64,000 bases of DNA from NCBI RefSeq assembly GCF_000002425.4, contig NC_037255.1, positions 2,797,847-2,861,846 on the forward strand, written 5' to 3'. The stretch comes from Physcomitrium patens (lineage: Eukaryota; Streptophyta; Bryopsida; Funariales; Funariaceae). Under the pieces are notes generated by a model. That model was given only the letters and a program-made list of their open reading frames with translations. It was not told where the DNA came from and did not search any database. Made by a program: the position numbers and the translations under genes. This document shows, piece by piece, positions 1 through 8,756 of this stretch; the first letter of the stretch is position 1, and each line of letters starts with the position of its first letter.

Positions 1-38
1 AAGGAGATGCAGCTTTTGAGCAACAAAGAACGGTCCTC

Positions 39-1337
39 TTGAAACCGGAGCAATTTCATCTCCGAGCAATGAAATCAACATTGACTGTTGATTCAACTTT
101 TCTCAAGCAAATCCAGTCCAGTATGTCCTCAGACCTTCTTGTTCATGATATCGAGAATAATTCTTCCAAGTCTCATGATCCTTCTAAGTTCGAGTTCAAG
201 AATAATCTATTATATTTTGAAGGACGCCTATATGTTCCAAAAGGAGAAGCACGTTTACGTGTTCTTCAAGCACATCATGACTTTCCAGCAGCAGGGCACT
301 TTGGATATAATAAGACTTTGGAACTCATATCAAGAGATTTTTGGAGGCCACAAATGTGGAAGTCAGTCAAAGACTTTGTACAATCATGTGATATTTGTTC
401 AAGATCAAAAATTCCTCGTCATCGACCTTACGGACTTCTTCAGCCATTACCTATACCAGAACAACCATGGTCTTCTGTTTCTATGGATTTCATCACAGAT
501 CTTCCATGCTCAAGATCTTATGATTCTATATTTGTGATATTAGATCGTTTCACCAAGATGGCACATTTTGTGCCATGTACAAAATCTATCACAGGTGAAG
601 AAACAGCTAAGCTTTTCATTGATAATATCTATCGCTATCATGGATTACCTAAAGATATCATATCAGATAGGGGAACTCAATTTGTGTCAAGATTTTGGAG
701 GACCCTTTTCAAGATTTTAAAAGTGGACATAAAGCTATCTTCGACTTTCCATCCTCAAACTGATGGACAAACAGAGCGCGTAAACCAAGTCTTGGAGCAA
801 TATTTAAGGTGTACTATCAACTACCAACAAGATGATTGGACAACCCTTCTGCCATTGGCAGAGTTTGCTTATAATAATACGGTACATTCTTCCACGCAAC
901 AAACACCTTTCTTTGCCAATTATGGCTATCATCCACGACTTGATACTTTTGATTTTTCAAAAGTTGATAATTCTGTAGCAGAAGATATGGCAAATCGGTT
1001 GTCAGAGTTACATGCAATAATGAAGACGCAATTGAAGGAAGCTCAAGAACGACAAAAGATAAACGCAGGTCTATATCGTAAGGAGCAACCACAAATCAAC
1101 GTGGGTGATAAGATATGGCTACTTCGTCGCAATATCAAGACTACTCGACCTTGTGACAAGTTGGACTATCGTAGGTTTGGCCCCTTTTCTGTTTCTGAAC
1201 AGATCAACCCAGTTGCATATCGGTTACATCTACCGGAGTCAATGAAGATCCATCCTGTATTCCACGTATCTCTTCTTGAACCATATAAGACAGTGGATAT
1301 ACAAGGAAGAAGACAAATGCCACCGCCTCCTACGTAA
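39..1337 (+). CDS. A1 pol: integrase (fossil part)
   Basis: This is the integrase that joins element cDNA to host DNA. The 432-residue stretch begins near the RNase H/integrase linker. It shows the HHCC zinc domain (H80, H87, C117, C120) and the catalytic triad D150, D210 and E246, with 35 residues between the last two. A C-terminal part contains LDYRRFGPF and a MKIHPVFHVSLLEPYK block, the usual lead-in to a chromodomain. The first methionine is internal to pol rather than a true start. The HPQTDGQTERVNQVLEQYLR-type block is very close to fungal gypsy elements. Confidence 0.92.
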   Translation: MKPEQFHLRAMKSTLTVDSTFLKQIQSSMSSDLLVHDIENNSSKSHDPSKFEFKNNLLYFEGRLYVPKGEARLRVLQAHHDFPAAGHFGYNKTLELISRDFWRPQMWKSVKDFVQSCDICSRSKIPRHRPYGLLQPLPIPEQPWSSVSMDFITDLPCSRSYDSIFVILDRFTKMAHFVPCTKSITGEETAKLFIDNIYRYHGLPKDIISDRGTQFVSRFWRTLFKILKVDIKLSSTFHPQTDGQTERVNQVLEQYLRCTINYQQDDWTTLLPLAEFAYNNTVHSSTQQTPFFANYGYHPRLDTFDFSKVDNSVAEDMANRLSELHAIMKTQLKEAQERQKINAGLYRKEQPQINVGDKIWLLRRNIKTTRPCDKLDYRRFGPFSVSEQINPVAYRLHLPESMKIHPVFHVSLLEPYKTVDIQGRRQMPPPPT

Positions 1338-1528
1338 GTAGATAATAATGAAGAATTTGAGGTGGAAGAGATATTAGACTCAAGGCGGCGCCGAAATAAG
1401 CTGAAATATCTTGTTCATTGGCGCGGATATGATATTAGTGAATGCACATGGGAGCCATCCAGGAATCTAAGAAATGCATCAACTAAAGTCAAAGTTTTTC
1501 ATCAACGACATCCATCAAAACCAAGATG
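1338..1528 (+). CDS. A1 pol: chromodomain tail
   Basis: Directly after the integrase the translation contains EVEEILDSRRRRNKLKYLVHWRGYD and ECTWEPSRNL, a textbook chromodomain core with aromatic cage positions (Y, W, W). In chromoviruses this domain steers integration toward marked chromatin. Its position at the integrase C-terminus defines the chromovirus branch of Ty3/gypsy. The matching domain of A2 lies at about 2640-2861 on the opposite strand. Confidence 0.88.
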
Positions 1529-1623
1529 AAAATCTCTCTTATAAAAGAGACAAGATTGAGGCAAGATAACATTCAATTTCCTATCCTTGTTTGTAACTTC
1601 TTTGCATTTGTGACGCTAATTAG

Positions 1624-1681
1624 ATGGAGAGCCAACAAGCAGCGGATTCAACTCAAGAACCTTCTTTTGCTGACCTGCCGG
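1624..1681 (+). CDS. A1 extra gene, 5' part before the A2 insertion
   Basis: A short stretch starting with ATG reads MESQQAADSTQEPSFADLP and runs up to the A2 insertion point. The same start region can be recognised by nucleotide similarity in A3 near 10856. It is acidic and Gln/Ser rich. It belongs to the same gene as 7799-8163. Confidence 0.6.
1677..1681. repeat. Target-site duplication of A2, left copy
   Basis: GCCGG lies immediately left of the A2 LTR and is repeated exactly at 7794-7798, immediately right of the other LTR. A 5-bp duplication is the norm for Ty3/gypsy integrases and shows A2 entered A1 as a single event. Confidence 0.92.
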
Positions 1682-2085
1682 TGTCACGGATACAAAATAC
1701 AGACAAGAAAACTAGACAAGAAGTTCAAGAAGAACTGGATTAATCAGATGAGTACAAGAACAACACCAGAAAGGTGAGCTAGAACTCCAAGAGATGTGTT
1801 GTCGAGACTGAAGAACCCTTCAGCCTCGACTCCTGTATATACTACTGAATAGGAAGCTTCTCGAGCTACTTCCGCTAATTAGGACGCTTCTCCAACAACT
1901 TCTACTAATTAGGAAACTTCTCGAACAACTTCCTAGAATCTATCAGAATATTCTAGAACCCTCTAAGAGAATCTTTAGAGAATATTCTAAGAATCTTCTA
2001 GAACCTTCTAAAGGAATCTTTAGAGAATCTTTAGAGAATATTCTAGAAGAATATTCGAAGAATCTTCCAATGTATGTCCATGACA
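1682..2085 (-). repeat. A2 3' LTR
   Basis: It runs TGTCACGGAT...CCATGACA as written on the + strand and is a near copy of 7391-7793. It is rich in AGAATCTTC / TTCTAGAA-type short repeats (about 1930-2070) and has a TATATA box near 1836. Confidence 0.93.
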
Positions 2086-2099
2086 TCACCTCCTCTTCT
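2086..2099 (-). promoter_or_regulatory. A2 polypurine tract
   Basis: Minus-strand AGAAGAGGAGGTGA abuts the 3' LTR, equivalent to the A1 tract at 8191-8204. Confidence 0.8.
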
Positions 2100-2135
2100 A
2101 GCTTCGAGGTCTCCGAGAAGCAATGTTGTTATCAG

Positions 2136-2483
2136 TCAATACCAACGCAAGTAAATGTAAATCTGTCGCATCACATCCGCTATGAATTCCAATTGTTGTT
2201 CGCGAGGCAAATGATTCATCGGCCCTTGGAGCCAACGGTAGTGACCAAGACCTTCAACCTCTGACCAAGCGTGGACTTCTGTGTCTTCATTGTGAAACTG
2301 TCCTCCAAACACACCTTCTGCCTCACCGTCGTAGGCAGGCTCGACCTCAAATACAATTACTAGCGATCTGTTGCTCGGTATCGTCCGACGTCGTCGTGGT
2401 GCAGGCGGTTCTTCATCTCGCGGTCGTCTTCGTGAGCTAGTTGCTTGAGATGACATAACAAGTGTAGTATCTTGACTATCCAT
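2136..2483 (-). CDS. A2 extra gene in env position (unrecognised)
   Basis: A 115-residue frame sits between the chromodomain and the purine tract. The first 40 residues are basic and Ser/Arg/Pro rich (RRRPRDEEPPAPRRRR), resembling a nuclear-localisation or nucleic-acid-binding tail. The rest shares LVI.FEVE..DG, G.GHYRWL.GP.NHL.REQ and a C-terminal R.I..L pattern with the A1 copy. The A1 and A2 proteins are clearly homologous yet diverged, while their LTRs are not alignable by eye, which suggests the protein was kept by selection. There is no hydrophobic signal or anchor. Function unknown. Confidence 0.78.
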   Translation of the reverse strand: MDSQDTTLVMSSQATSSRRRPRDEEPPAPRRRRTIPSNRSLVIVFEVEPAYDGEAEGVFGGQFHNEDTEVHAWSEVEGLGHYRWLQGPMNHLPREQQLEFIADVMRQIYIYLRWY

Positions 2484-2639
2484 GTCTAAAGGCTAAAATG
2501 ATGAGAGCAAACTATAGTTACTAACAAAGTTCTACACTATCGAACTATGGGTTTTGGAGGTGCCCTCCTCCCTTTTTATGCTACTTGATGAGCAAGCGTC
2601 AGCAAGAAGCTATCGTTGAATCGGCTTAGGTTTATGAGG

Positions 2640-2861
2640 ATATCGTTGATGAAATTCTTGTATCTTTTTTGGCGCATTGGCAAGATTTTCGGCACGCTCC
2701 CATGTTCGTTCATTGATGTCGTATCCACTCCAATGCACTAAATACTCCAATTTTCTCCTATTACGCCGTGAATCTAGTACCTTTTCCACCTCGTATTCCT
2801 CATGGTTTTCAATTTCGATACTTGGTGGCGGACTTTGTACTCTTTGGGGAAAAGCTGACTC
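2640..2861 (-). CDS. A2 pol: chromodomain tail
   Basis: Minus-strand translation gives EYEVEKVLDSRR, RKLEYLVHWSGYD and TWERAENLANA, a chromodomain like that of A1. It is followed by a short basic tail ahead of the extra gene. Confidence 0.85.
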
Positions 2862-4889
2862 TCAATAAGGTTCCAACAAAGACACGTGAAAGACTGGATG
2901 TACCTTCATAGTAGCTGGTAACTCCAGACGATATGCCACCGGATTGATCTGCTTCCCGATAAAAAATGGCCCTAATCTCCGATAGTCCAATTTGTCACAT
3001 GGCCGCTTGGTCTTGATATTCCGTCGAAGAAGCCATACTTTACTTCCAACTTTAAAAGTAGGCGCCTCATTTCGATATTTATCTGCAGATGCCTTGTAAC
3101 TCTCTTGGGCAGATTGCAATTGAAGCTTCAACGTCGCTTGAAGCTCCGATAGTTGCTTCACAAATCCTTCAGCTGCTGGGTTGTTATTTGCTGAAGAACT
3201 CAATAAATCGAGCTTGGAGTGGTATCCGTAGTTGGAGAAGAATGGTGTTTGTTGAGTTGACGCATGAAGAGTGTTGTTGTATGCGAACTCAGCAAGCGGT
3301 AGATATGTAGTCCAATCATCTTGTTGATAGTTGATGGTGCATCGTAAATATTGCTCCAAAACTTGATTCACGCGCTCCGTTTGACCGTCAGTTTGAGGAT
3401 GAAAAGCCGAAGAGAGCTTAATATCCACCTTCAATATCTCAAAGAGGGACCTCCAAAACTTGGATACAAACTGAGTACCTCGATCCGACACGATATCATC
3501 TGGTAGGCCATGATAACGATATATGTTATCAAGAAAGAGTCTTGCGGTGTCTTCACTTGACGATGTTTTCTTGCAAGGCACGAAATGCGCCATCTTTGTA
3601 AATCGATCCACCACAACAAAGATGCTGTCAAATGAATTCGATGGCGGTAGGTTCGTAATGAAGTCCATAGAAACTGAAGACCATGGTCGGTGCGGAATAG
3701 GCAATGGCTGGAGAAGTCCATATGGACGATGTCGAGGGATCTTGGATCTTGAACAAACATCACAAGAAAGGACAAATTCCTTCACATCCTTCCACATTTG
3801 GGGCCACCAAAAATCTCGTGAAATGAGCTCCAAAGTCTTGTTGAATCCAAAATGTCCCGCAGCTGGAAAGTCGTGGCGAGATTGAAGTACTCGGAGTCGA
3901 GTTGGTTCTTTTGGGATATACAACCGCTCCTCAAAATACAGAATATCTCCCTCCACCTTAAACTTGTCATTATCGACACGTTGTTTGATGTCAAGAGCTA
4001 TAGAATCCTCAATGGTCGCAGTACGTACCTCGCTGAGGAAGCCGTCATCGATAGTTGCAACAGTAGCAAAAATCCTAAATTTTTCTGGTTTCAACAATGT
4101 TGTACATTGTTGATCAAACGCTGCTTCTCCAGCCTTTGGCGCAAGATACGATCTTCTCGATAATGCGTCAGATAATCCTTGCTGTTTTCCAAGGCGGTAG
4201 GTGATAATAAAGTCAAATCGTGATAGAGACATATTCCATCGAGCTTGACGACGATTCAAAATTCGAGCTGTCATGAAGTACTCCAAATTCTTGTGGTCCG
4301 TATAAACAGTCACTGGATGTGCAGCTCCTTGGAGGAAGTGACGCCACTCTTGGAAGGCATCCACTATAGCAAGCAGCTCTTTGTCGTGGATCTCGTAGTT
4401 GATCTCAGCAGCAGAGAACTTTCGTGAATAGAATGCAACTGGGTGAAGCTTCTTGTCTATGCCCATCTGTGAAAGCACAACTCCCAAAGCAAAATCTGAA
4501 GCATCAGTCTCTAAATAGAAAGCCTTTGCAAAGTCAGGGTGTACCAAGATTGGAGCCGTAGTGAATGCCGTCTTGAGATCTTGAAATGCTTTTGCTGCTT
4601 GTGATCCCCATTCGAGCTTGTCTTTGCTTGTTAGACGCGTGAGTGGTGCAGCAACTTGAGAATAATTCTTGATGAAGATCCGATAGAAGTTAGCAAATCC
4701 AAGAAAACACTGAACATCTCTAACCGTCTTCGGAACTTTCCAAGTTATAATTTCTTCTACCTTTTTTGGATCCATCTTCAAGCCCTCTGTAGTCGCAATG
4801 AAACCCAAAAATTCCATCTCATTCTGGTGAAATTGACACTTCTCCAACTTGGCGTAGAGTCCTCGTTCGCGTAGTTTTTCAAGAACCAA
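2862..4889 (-). CDS. A2 pol: RT thumb, RNase H and integrase
   Basis: The 675-residue stretch covers the end of reverse transcriptase (about residues 1-115), RNase H (D129, E171, D198, D241, with YTDHKNLEYF and SDALSR) and integrase. Integrase shows HHCC (H339, H346, C376, C379) and the DDE triad D409, D469 and E505. It ends in LDYRRLGPF and VHPVFHVSLLEPY, leading to the chromodomain at 2640-2861. The homologous integrase of A1 (39-1337) is about 80% similar by eye. Confidence 0.93.
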   Translation of the reverse strand: MVLEKLRERGLYAKLEKCQFHQNEMEFLGFIATTEGLKMDPKKVEEIITWKVPKTVRDVQCFLGFANFYRIFIKNYSQVAAPLTRLTSKDKLEWGSQAAKAFQDLKTAFTTAPILVHPDFAKAFYLETDASDFALGVVLSQMGIDKKLHPVAFYSRKFSAAEINYEIHDKELLAIVDAFQEWRHFLQGAAHPVTVYTDHKNLEYFMTARILNRRQARWNMSLSRFDFIITYRLGKQQGLSDALSRRSYLAPKAGEAAFDQQCTTLLKPEKFRIFATVATIDDGFLSEVRTATIEDSIALDIKQRVDNDKFKVEGDILYFEERLYIPKEPTRLRVLQSRHDFPAAGHFGFNKTLELISRDFWWPQMWKDVKEFVLSCDVCSRSKIPRHRPYGLLQPLPIPHRPWSSVSMDFITNLPPSNSFDSIFVVVDRFTKMAHFVPCKKTSSSEDTARLFLDNIYRYHGLPDDIVSDRGTQFVSKFWRSLFEILKVDIKLSSAFHPQTDGQTERVNQVLEQYLRCTINYQQDDWTTYLPLAEFAYNNTLHASTQQTPFFSNYGYHSKLDLLSSSANNNPAAEGFVKQLSELQATLKLQLQSAQESYKASADKYRNEAPTFKVGSKVWLLRRNIKTKRPCDKLDYRRLGPFFIGKQINPVAYRLELPATMKVHPVFHVSLLEPY

Positions 4890-5000
4890 ACAAACATGCT
4901 TCTCATATTCTTCTTCATTCTAAGAAAATATCAAAATATCATCCAGATAGATGACAACAAAGTCATCGAGGTACTCCCGAAAGATGTCGTTCATCATATG

Positions 5001-5960
5001 CTAAAAGACCGCTGGAGCATTGGTAAGACCAAAAGGCATGACATTGTACTCAAAATGGCCATACCTTGTACGAAAGGCTGTCTTCCATTCATCTCCTTCT
5101 TTGATTCGCACAAGGTTGTAGGCTCCTCTTAAATCAATCTTTGTAAAAATCCTTGCACGTCCAAGTTGATCTAAGAGGTCGGAGATCAAAGGTAAGGGAT
5201 AGCGATTTTTCTTGGTCACCTTGTTGAGTCCTCGGTAGTCCACGCACATCCGCAGTGAGCCATCCTTTTTCTTCACGAATAAGATTGGTGCTCCAGCTGG
5301 CGACTTTGAATGTCGAATAAAATTCTTGGCTAGATTCTCATCGATGTACTTCCACAATTCTGCCAACTCCATCTGCGATAGGTTGTATATTGGACCAAAA
5401 GGTGGTTGCGCTCCTTCCTCTAAGTCTATGGCGCAATCATATGGTCGATGTTCCGGCAGTATATCGGCGTTCTTCTTCTGAAACACGTCTTCAAAATCCC
5501 TATATTGCTTTGGTATATTCGATGTTGAGATATTCTCGCCGCTAGTTGGAGCTGCATAAATGACAAATGGTGCGCCTTCCTTGGACGATCTTAGGAACGC
5601 TCTCGCTCCAATAAACATGGATTTCTTCATGTAGGTTCTACCAACAGGTTTATTATTATTTTTTTCAGGAAATGTTATCCTTCGTAGCCTCCAATCAATG
5701 GACGGATTATGATCTTCTAACCAAGAAAGACCAAGGATAACAGGGCTTGATGGGGTTCTAATAATATTAAAAACAACGTGACTACTATGGTCCTTAAACA
5801 CCACTTCTATAGGTTCTGATTCGTGGGTAACGTTGCCTGACAATAAGGGTCGTCCATCTATCACCTCTACGTGAACAGGTTTGGACTTCTGTACTAAATG
5901 GATCTTGTGGCGTTTAGCAAACTCTTCATCTAAAAAACAAGTAGATGCCCCCGAATCCAA
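5001..5960 (-). CDS. A2 pol: protease and N-terminal reverse transcriptase
   Basis: The stretch starts at the aspartic protease active site (LDSGAST context; D2-S3-G4), with the flap region and [12 protein letters not shown] typical of retropepsin-like proteases of this group. From about residue 160 the reverse transcriptase begins: [36 protein letters not shown], and [23 protein letters not shown]. The catalytic YLDD motif (VVIYLDDILIF) lies a little downstream near 4930-4960. Protease matures Gag-Pol and reverse transcriptase copies the element RNA. Confidence 0.9.
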   Translation of the reverse strand: MDSGASTCFLDEEFAKRHKIHLVQKSKPVHVEVIDGRPLLSGNVTHESEPIEVVFKDHSSHVVFNIIRTPSSPVILGLSWLEDHNPSIDWRLRRITFPEKNNNKPVGRTYMKKSMFIGARAFLRSSKEGAPFVIYAAPTSGENISTSNIPKQYRDFEDVFQKKNADILPEHRPYDCAIDLEEGAQPPFGPIYNLSQMELAELWKYIDENLAKNFIRHSKSPAGAPILFVKKKDGSLRMCVDYRGLNKVTKKNRYPLPLISDLLDQLGRARIFTKIDLRGAYNLVRIKEGDEWKTAFRTRYGHFEYNVMPFGLTNAPAVF

Positions 5961-6250
5961 TAAAGCTAAAGTTTTTTATTTTTGAGGGCCTAAAAACAAA
6001 GGAATTGTAAAACAACGGGCAGGTTGGACAGAGAAGGAAGAACCTGATTGTTGTCGTGATATTAGATTGTCCAGCCGCACGGTTCCTACTGTGGCTGGGC
6101 GTCGTCGTTTTCCGGAATCATCGCACTTCTAGTCTTGACAGGGTGCCAATTTTGCTTCTTGGGGCAATTTCCAACCTTGTGACCTTCTTCTCCATAGTAC
6201 AAACATAACCCTTCCTCCATATGCCGTTTCTTCTCTGTTGGAGTAAGAGA

Positions 6251-7087
6251 TCAGACATGCGCCGTGTCGATTTGCATATCTGTTGCCTCCGAATGTGAGT
6301 TTAAGCTATTTGCAGACATAGTCACGTCGTAACGAGTCATTTGGTGTCTTGGACGTTGGTCTTGGCGACGTTGGAATAGGCGATTGTCACACTTTACAGC
6401 TTGGCTAATGGCTTCGTTGAGCGTTTGAGGATCAGGAAGAGATAACAGCAAGTCCTTCACATCATCCTTCAAGCCCCAATAAAACTGACTCACCAACGCC
6501 TCTTCACCCCAATTAATGTCACTTGCCAATTGTCTGAAATCCGAGGCATAGACTGATGTAGAGCGTGTTCCTTGTCGTAGCGATCGGATCTTTGTTGTAG
6601 CCCATCGAACTTTATCATGCTCGCCAAATGCTTCTGCAAACGCCTCCAAGAACGTTTCAAAGTTGCTCAGGATTGGCGATCGCTTCTCGAATAAGGGAGT
6701 AAACCAAGACAGAGCTTGTGCTGTAAGCAAGGTTCCAACAAGCCCAACACGCGCTTCCTCCGTCGGATAACGTTCGGGCTGTAAAATTGTTATCAACCTG
6801 ATTTGGTTGACAAAACCTCGAAACTTGGAACGAGTTCCATCAAACTTATCCGGAAGACTAACTCGAGGCTCCTTTCGTTGTAGGACTACTCGATCTTGTT
6901 GAACTGAAGGTAGAACTGCTTCTTCTGGCGCAGAAGTTTGAGGCTGATATGCTTTAGATGGCGCTATTCCAGATGCTCCATTGTTATGGAGTCCTACCAT
7001 GACTCCTTCGATCTCTGTTGTCCTATGTGACAATGAGGCAAGAGCATTTATGATGGCATCTAGTTTGGATTCCAAACTTTCAGCCAT
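6251..7087 (-). CDS. A2 gag (capsid region)
   Basis: Gag forms the intracellular particle that packages element RNA. The 278-residue frame starts MAESLESKLDAIINALASL just downstream of the leader. A retrotransposon-gag domain spans about residues 75-225 (KFDGTRSKFRGFVNQ, ALSWFTPLFE, FRQLASDINWGEEAL, FYWGLKDDVKDLL). A CCHC zinc-knuckle-like stretch (GEEGHKVGNC) is recognisable just downstream near 6170-6210. The length fits fungal-like chromovirus Gag. Confidence 0.88.
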   Translation of the reverse strand: MAESLESKLDAIINALASLSHRTTEIEGVMVGLHNNGASGIAPSKAYQPQTSAPEEAVLPSVQQDRVVLQRKEPRVSLPDKFDGTRSKFRGFVNQIRLITILQPERYPTEEARVGLVGTLLTAQALSWFTPLFEKRSPILSNFETFLEAFAEAFGEHDKVRWATTKIRSLRQGTRSTSVYASDFRQLASDINWGEEALVSQFYWGLKDDVKDLLLSLPDPQTLNEAISQAVKCDNRLFQRRQDQRPRHQMTRYDVTMSANSLNSHSEATDMQIDTAHV

Positions 7088-7150
7088 ATTAACGTCTTAA
7101 CCTTCGGCTAACCTTCAGAAAGAAGAAAAAAGAGTTTTGACAAGAGGACA

Positions 7151-7360
7151 ATATTGGTTCAGAGGAGAGTACTCCGCAACCTCTAAAACGCCTTAAGACT
7201 CCAAGATGAGGGGTAATCCACTCTCTCCAAGAAGAATAAGGCTCCAATATTGAGAAAGAAGAGATATCAGTTTAGAGGAGGGTAATCCGCAACCTCTAAA
7301 ACACTAGCACACCTTCAAGAAGAGGGGTAATCCACTCTCTAACAAGAAGGAACTAGCTCT
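7151..7360 (-). repeat. Leader tandem duplication in A2
   Basis: Two imperfect units about 113 bp apart, each carrying AGAGGAG...TCCGCAACCTCTAAAAC and later AGGGGTAATCCACTCTCT, lie between the primer-binding site and gag. It is non-coding. A role in packaging or translation is possible but not shown. Confidence 0.7.
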
Positions 7361-7367
7361 GATACCA
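7356..7367 (-). promoter_or_regulatory. A2 primer-binding site (tRNA-iMet type)
   Basis: On the minus strand the leader contains TGGTATCAGAGC, the complement of the plant initiator-Met tRNA 3' end as I remember it (fungal iMet ends differ). It lies 23 nt inside the LTR edge instead of the usual 0-5 nt, with a stem-forming segment in the gap. Confidence 0.8.
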
Positions 7368-7390
7368 GTGAAAATGCAGTCTCGACAAAC

Positions 7391-7793
7391 TGTCACGGAT
7401 ACAAAATACAGACAAAAAACTAGACAAGATGTTCAAGAAGAACTGGATTAATCAGATGAGTACAAGAACAACACCAGAAAGGTGAGCTAGAACTCCAAGA
7501 GATGTGTTGTCGAGACTGAAGAACCCTTCAGCCTCGACTCCTATATATACTACTGAATAGGAAGCTTCTCGAGCTACTTCCACTAACTAGGACGCTTCTC
7601 CAACAACTTCTACTAATTAGGAAACTTCTCGAACAACTTCCTAGAATATATCAGAATATTTTAGAACCTTCTATGAGAATCTTTAGGAAATATTCTAAGA
7701 ATCTTTTAGAATCTTCTAAAGGAATCTTTAGAGAATCTTTAGAGAATATTATAGAAGAATATTCGAAGAATCTTCCAATGTATGTCCATGACA
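7391..7793 (-). repeat. A2 5' LTR
   Basis: Partner of 1682-2085; the boundaries are fixed by that match and by the GCCGG duplication. On the minus strand it runs into the leader and primer-binding site at 7356-7367. A 12-nt segment (7507-7518) is the exact inverted repeat of a leader segment at 7377-7388. Confidence 0.93.
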
Positions 7794-7798
7794 GCCGG
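7794..7798. repeat. Target-site duplication of A2, right copy
   Basis: GCCGG, identical to 1677-1681. The A1 extra gene resumes directly after it. Confidence 0.92.
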
Positions 7799-8163
7799 AC
7801 GAGACATTACGATTGTCACAACCTTCAAGACGATGCAATCGAGATGAAGATCTTCAAGAACAACATGTTCTTCCTCAAACAGATGGTGAGATACAACGCG
7901 TTTGGTATCACGATTTGGGAAGGGACTCTCGATGTTTGGTGATTTTGCTAGAGGTAGAAACAACTCATGATGGTGTTCCAAATATTCTATTCGAAGGAAG
8001 TTATGAAGGCCTCAACAATGATCAAATAACTGGGTGGTCTTCCCGCCCTGGTATGGGACACTACCGATGGTTGAGAGGCCCTATCAATCATCTTCGAAGA
8101 GAACAGAGATCAGAGTATGTGGCGAATACAGTTCGTCGCATCATAGATTTCCTCAACATATGA
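7799..8163 (+). CDS. A1 extra gene in env position, 3' part
   Basis: This is an unrecognised small protein gene between the chromodomain and the 3' LTR. Its 5' part (start codon about 1624) lies on the other side of the A2 insertion at 1624-1681. The clearest block reads LVILLEVE..DG, then GMGHYRWLRGPINHL and a basic, charged C-terminus ending near the purine tract. A2 has a homologue at 2136-2483 with the same order (LVIVFEVE, GLGHYRWLQGP, NHL.REQ), and A3 keeps a decayed one at about 10423-10860. No signal peptide or membrane segment is evident, so I see no sign of an envelope protein. Function unknown. Confidence 0.75.
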
Positions 8164-8190
8164 TGACCGCTCCTCGTAGAACTCGTCTCT

Positions 8191-8204
8191 AGAAGAGGGG
8201 GTAA
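8191..8204 (+). promoter_or_regulatory. A1 polypurine tract
   Basis: AGAAGAGGGGGTAA sits immediately before the 3' LTR. This is the position and composition of the plus-strand primer of LTR elements. A2 has AGAAGAGGAGGTGA at the equivalent place. Confidence 0.8.
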
Positions 8205-8756
8205 TGTCACAGCCATAAACATATAAGCTAATAATTACATATAGAAATAGGTAGAAGTAAGTAAAAGTAGATAAAAGTAAGTTAATTCTATAATATTTAA
8301 TATAGAAGCTTCCTAGAAACTTCCTAGACGTTGCTTTGACTTCATAGATGTCTTTAATTGACTTTTTGGATTAGAAACGTGGTCAACAAGTTGGCCATGT
8401 GCCACACATGTTGTTAGCTTGAAGATCAAGCTAACTATGTGGCCCACACGTAGAAAAACTTGCCTTGTAAGTCAAGGCATGTGTCCTACAAAGTCAACAC
8501 ATATTGGAGGTCCTATAGAACGTCGCCACGTAGCCCCTAATTAGATAGTATATATAGAGACAAGAGTGAAGGCTTCTTCACTCTTGTCAACTCTTTTCTT
8601 GCTTCTAGTCTAGGTTCAAGAGTCTTTAGTTTCTTGTCATGTGGAAATAGCCATTCCAGTTTCCTTTTAATATACCTACTTGTTTATATTTTGACTTATT
8701 GTATCAAGATAGCCTTTTGGTGTATATTTTCCCTCATCGAGTCTTTGTCCTTGACA
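8205..8756 (+). repeat. A1 3' LTR
   Basis: This LTR starts TGTCACAGCC right after the purine tract and probably ends CTTGACA. It holds a TATATATAGAG box near 8549 followed by a presumed transcript start. The left end is firm. The right end is inferred from the TG...CA rule and from decayed A3 LTR similarity (9866-10389, reverse orientation). The partner 5' LTR is outside the window, so age cannot be estimated. Confidence 0.7.

Larger units (their letters stand above)
1682..7793 (-). mobile_element. A2: full-length Ty3/gypsy chromovirus nested in A1
   Basis: A 6.1-kb element on the minus strand, complete from LTR to LTR. It has a primer-binding site, gag, protease, reverse transcriptase, RNase H, integrase, chromodomain, the extra gene and a purine tract. 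The two LTRs (about 403 bp) differ by roughly 3% by eye, so it is comparatively young, probably a few million years or less at usual plant rates. It looks structurally whole but has about two or three breaks in gag-pol. Its LTR is unrelated at sight to that of A1/A3 although the proteins are close, so it is a separate subfamily. Confidence 0.93.
1..8756 (+). mobile_element. A1: partial Ty3/gypsy chromovirus, interrupted by A2
   Basis: The window opens inside the pol gene of an LTR retrotransposon on the + strand. Integrase, chromodomain, a small extra gene, a purine tract and a 3' LTR follow in order. The 5' part lies outside the window. A complete related element (A2, 1682-7793) sits inside the extra gene. 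The integrase resembles fungal-type chromodomain elements (Tcn1-like), which are also known from mosses and lycophytes. It is broken by the insertion; the integrase region visible here otherwise reads well. Its LTR matches that of the decayed copy A3 rather than A2, so A1 and A3 form one subfamily. Confidence 0.9.

Noticed and set aside
88-537. 150-residue frame overlapping the A1 integrase in another phase
   Set aside because: Lies wholly inside the integrase with no domain; equivalent shadow frames recur in A2 and A3 because the integrase sequence is conserved.
2136-2483. Envelope gene (errantivirus-like) in family A
   Set aside because: Too short and without signal peptide, transmembrane segment or cysteine pattern.
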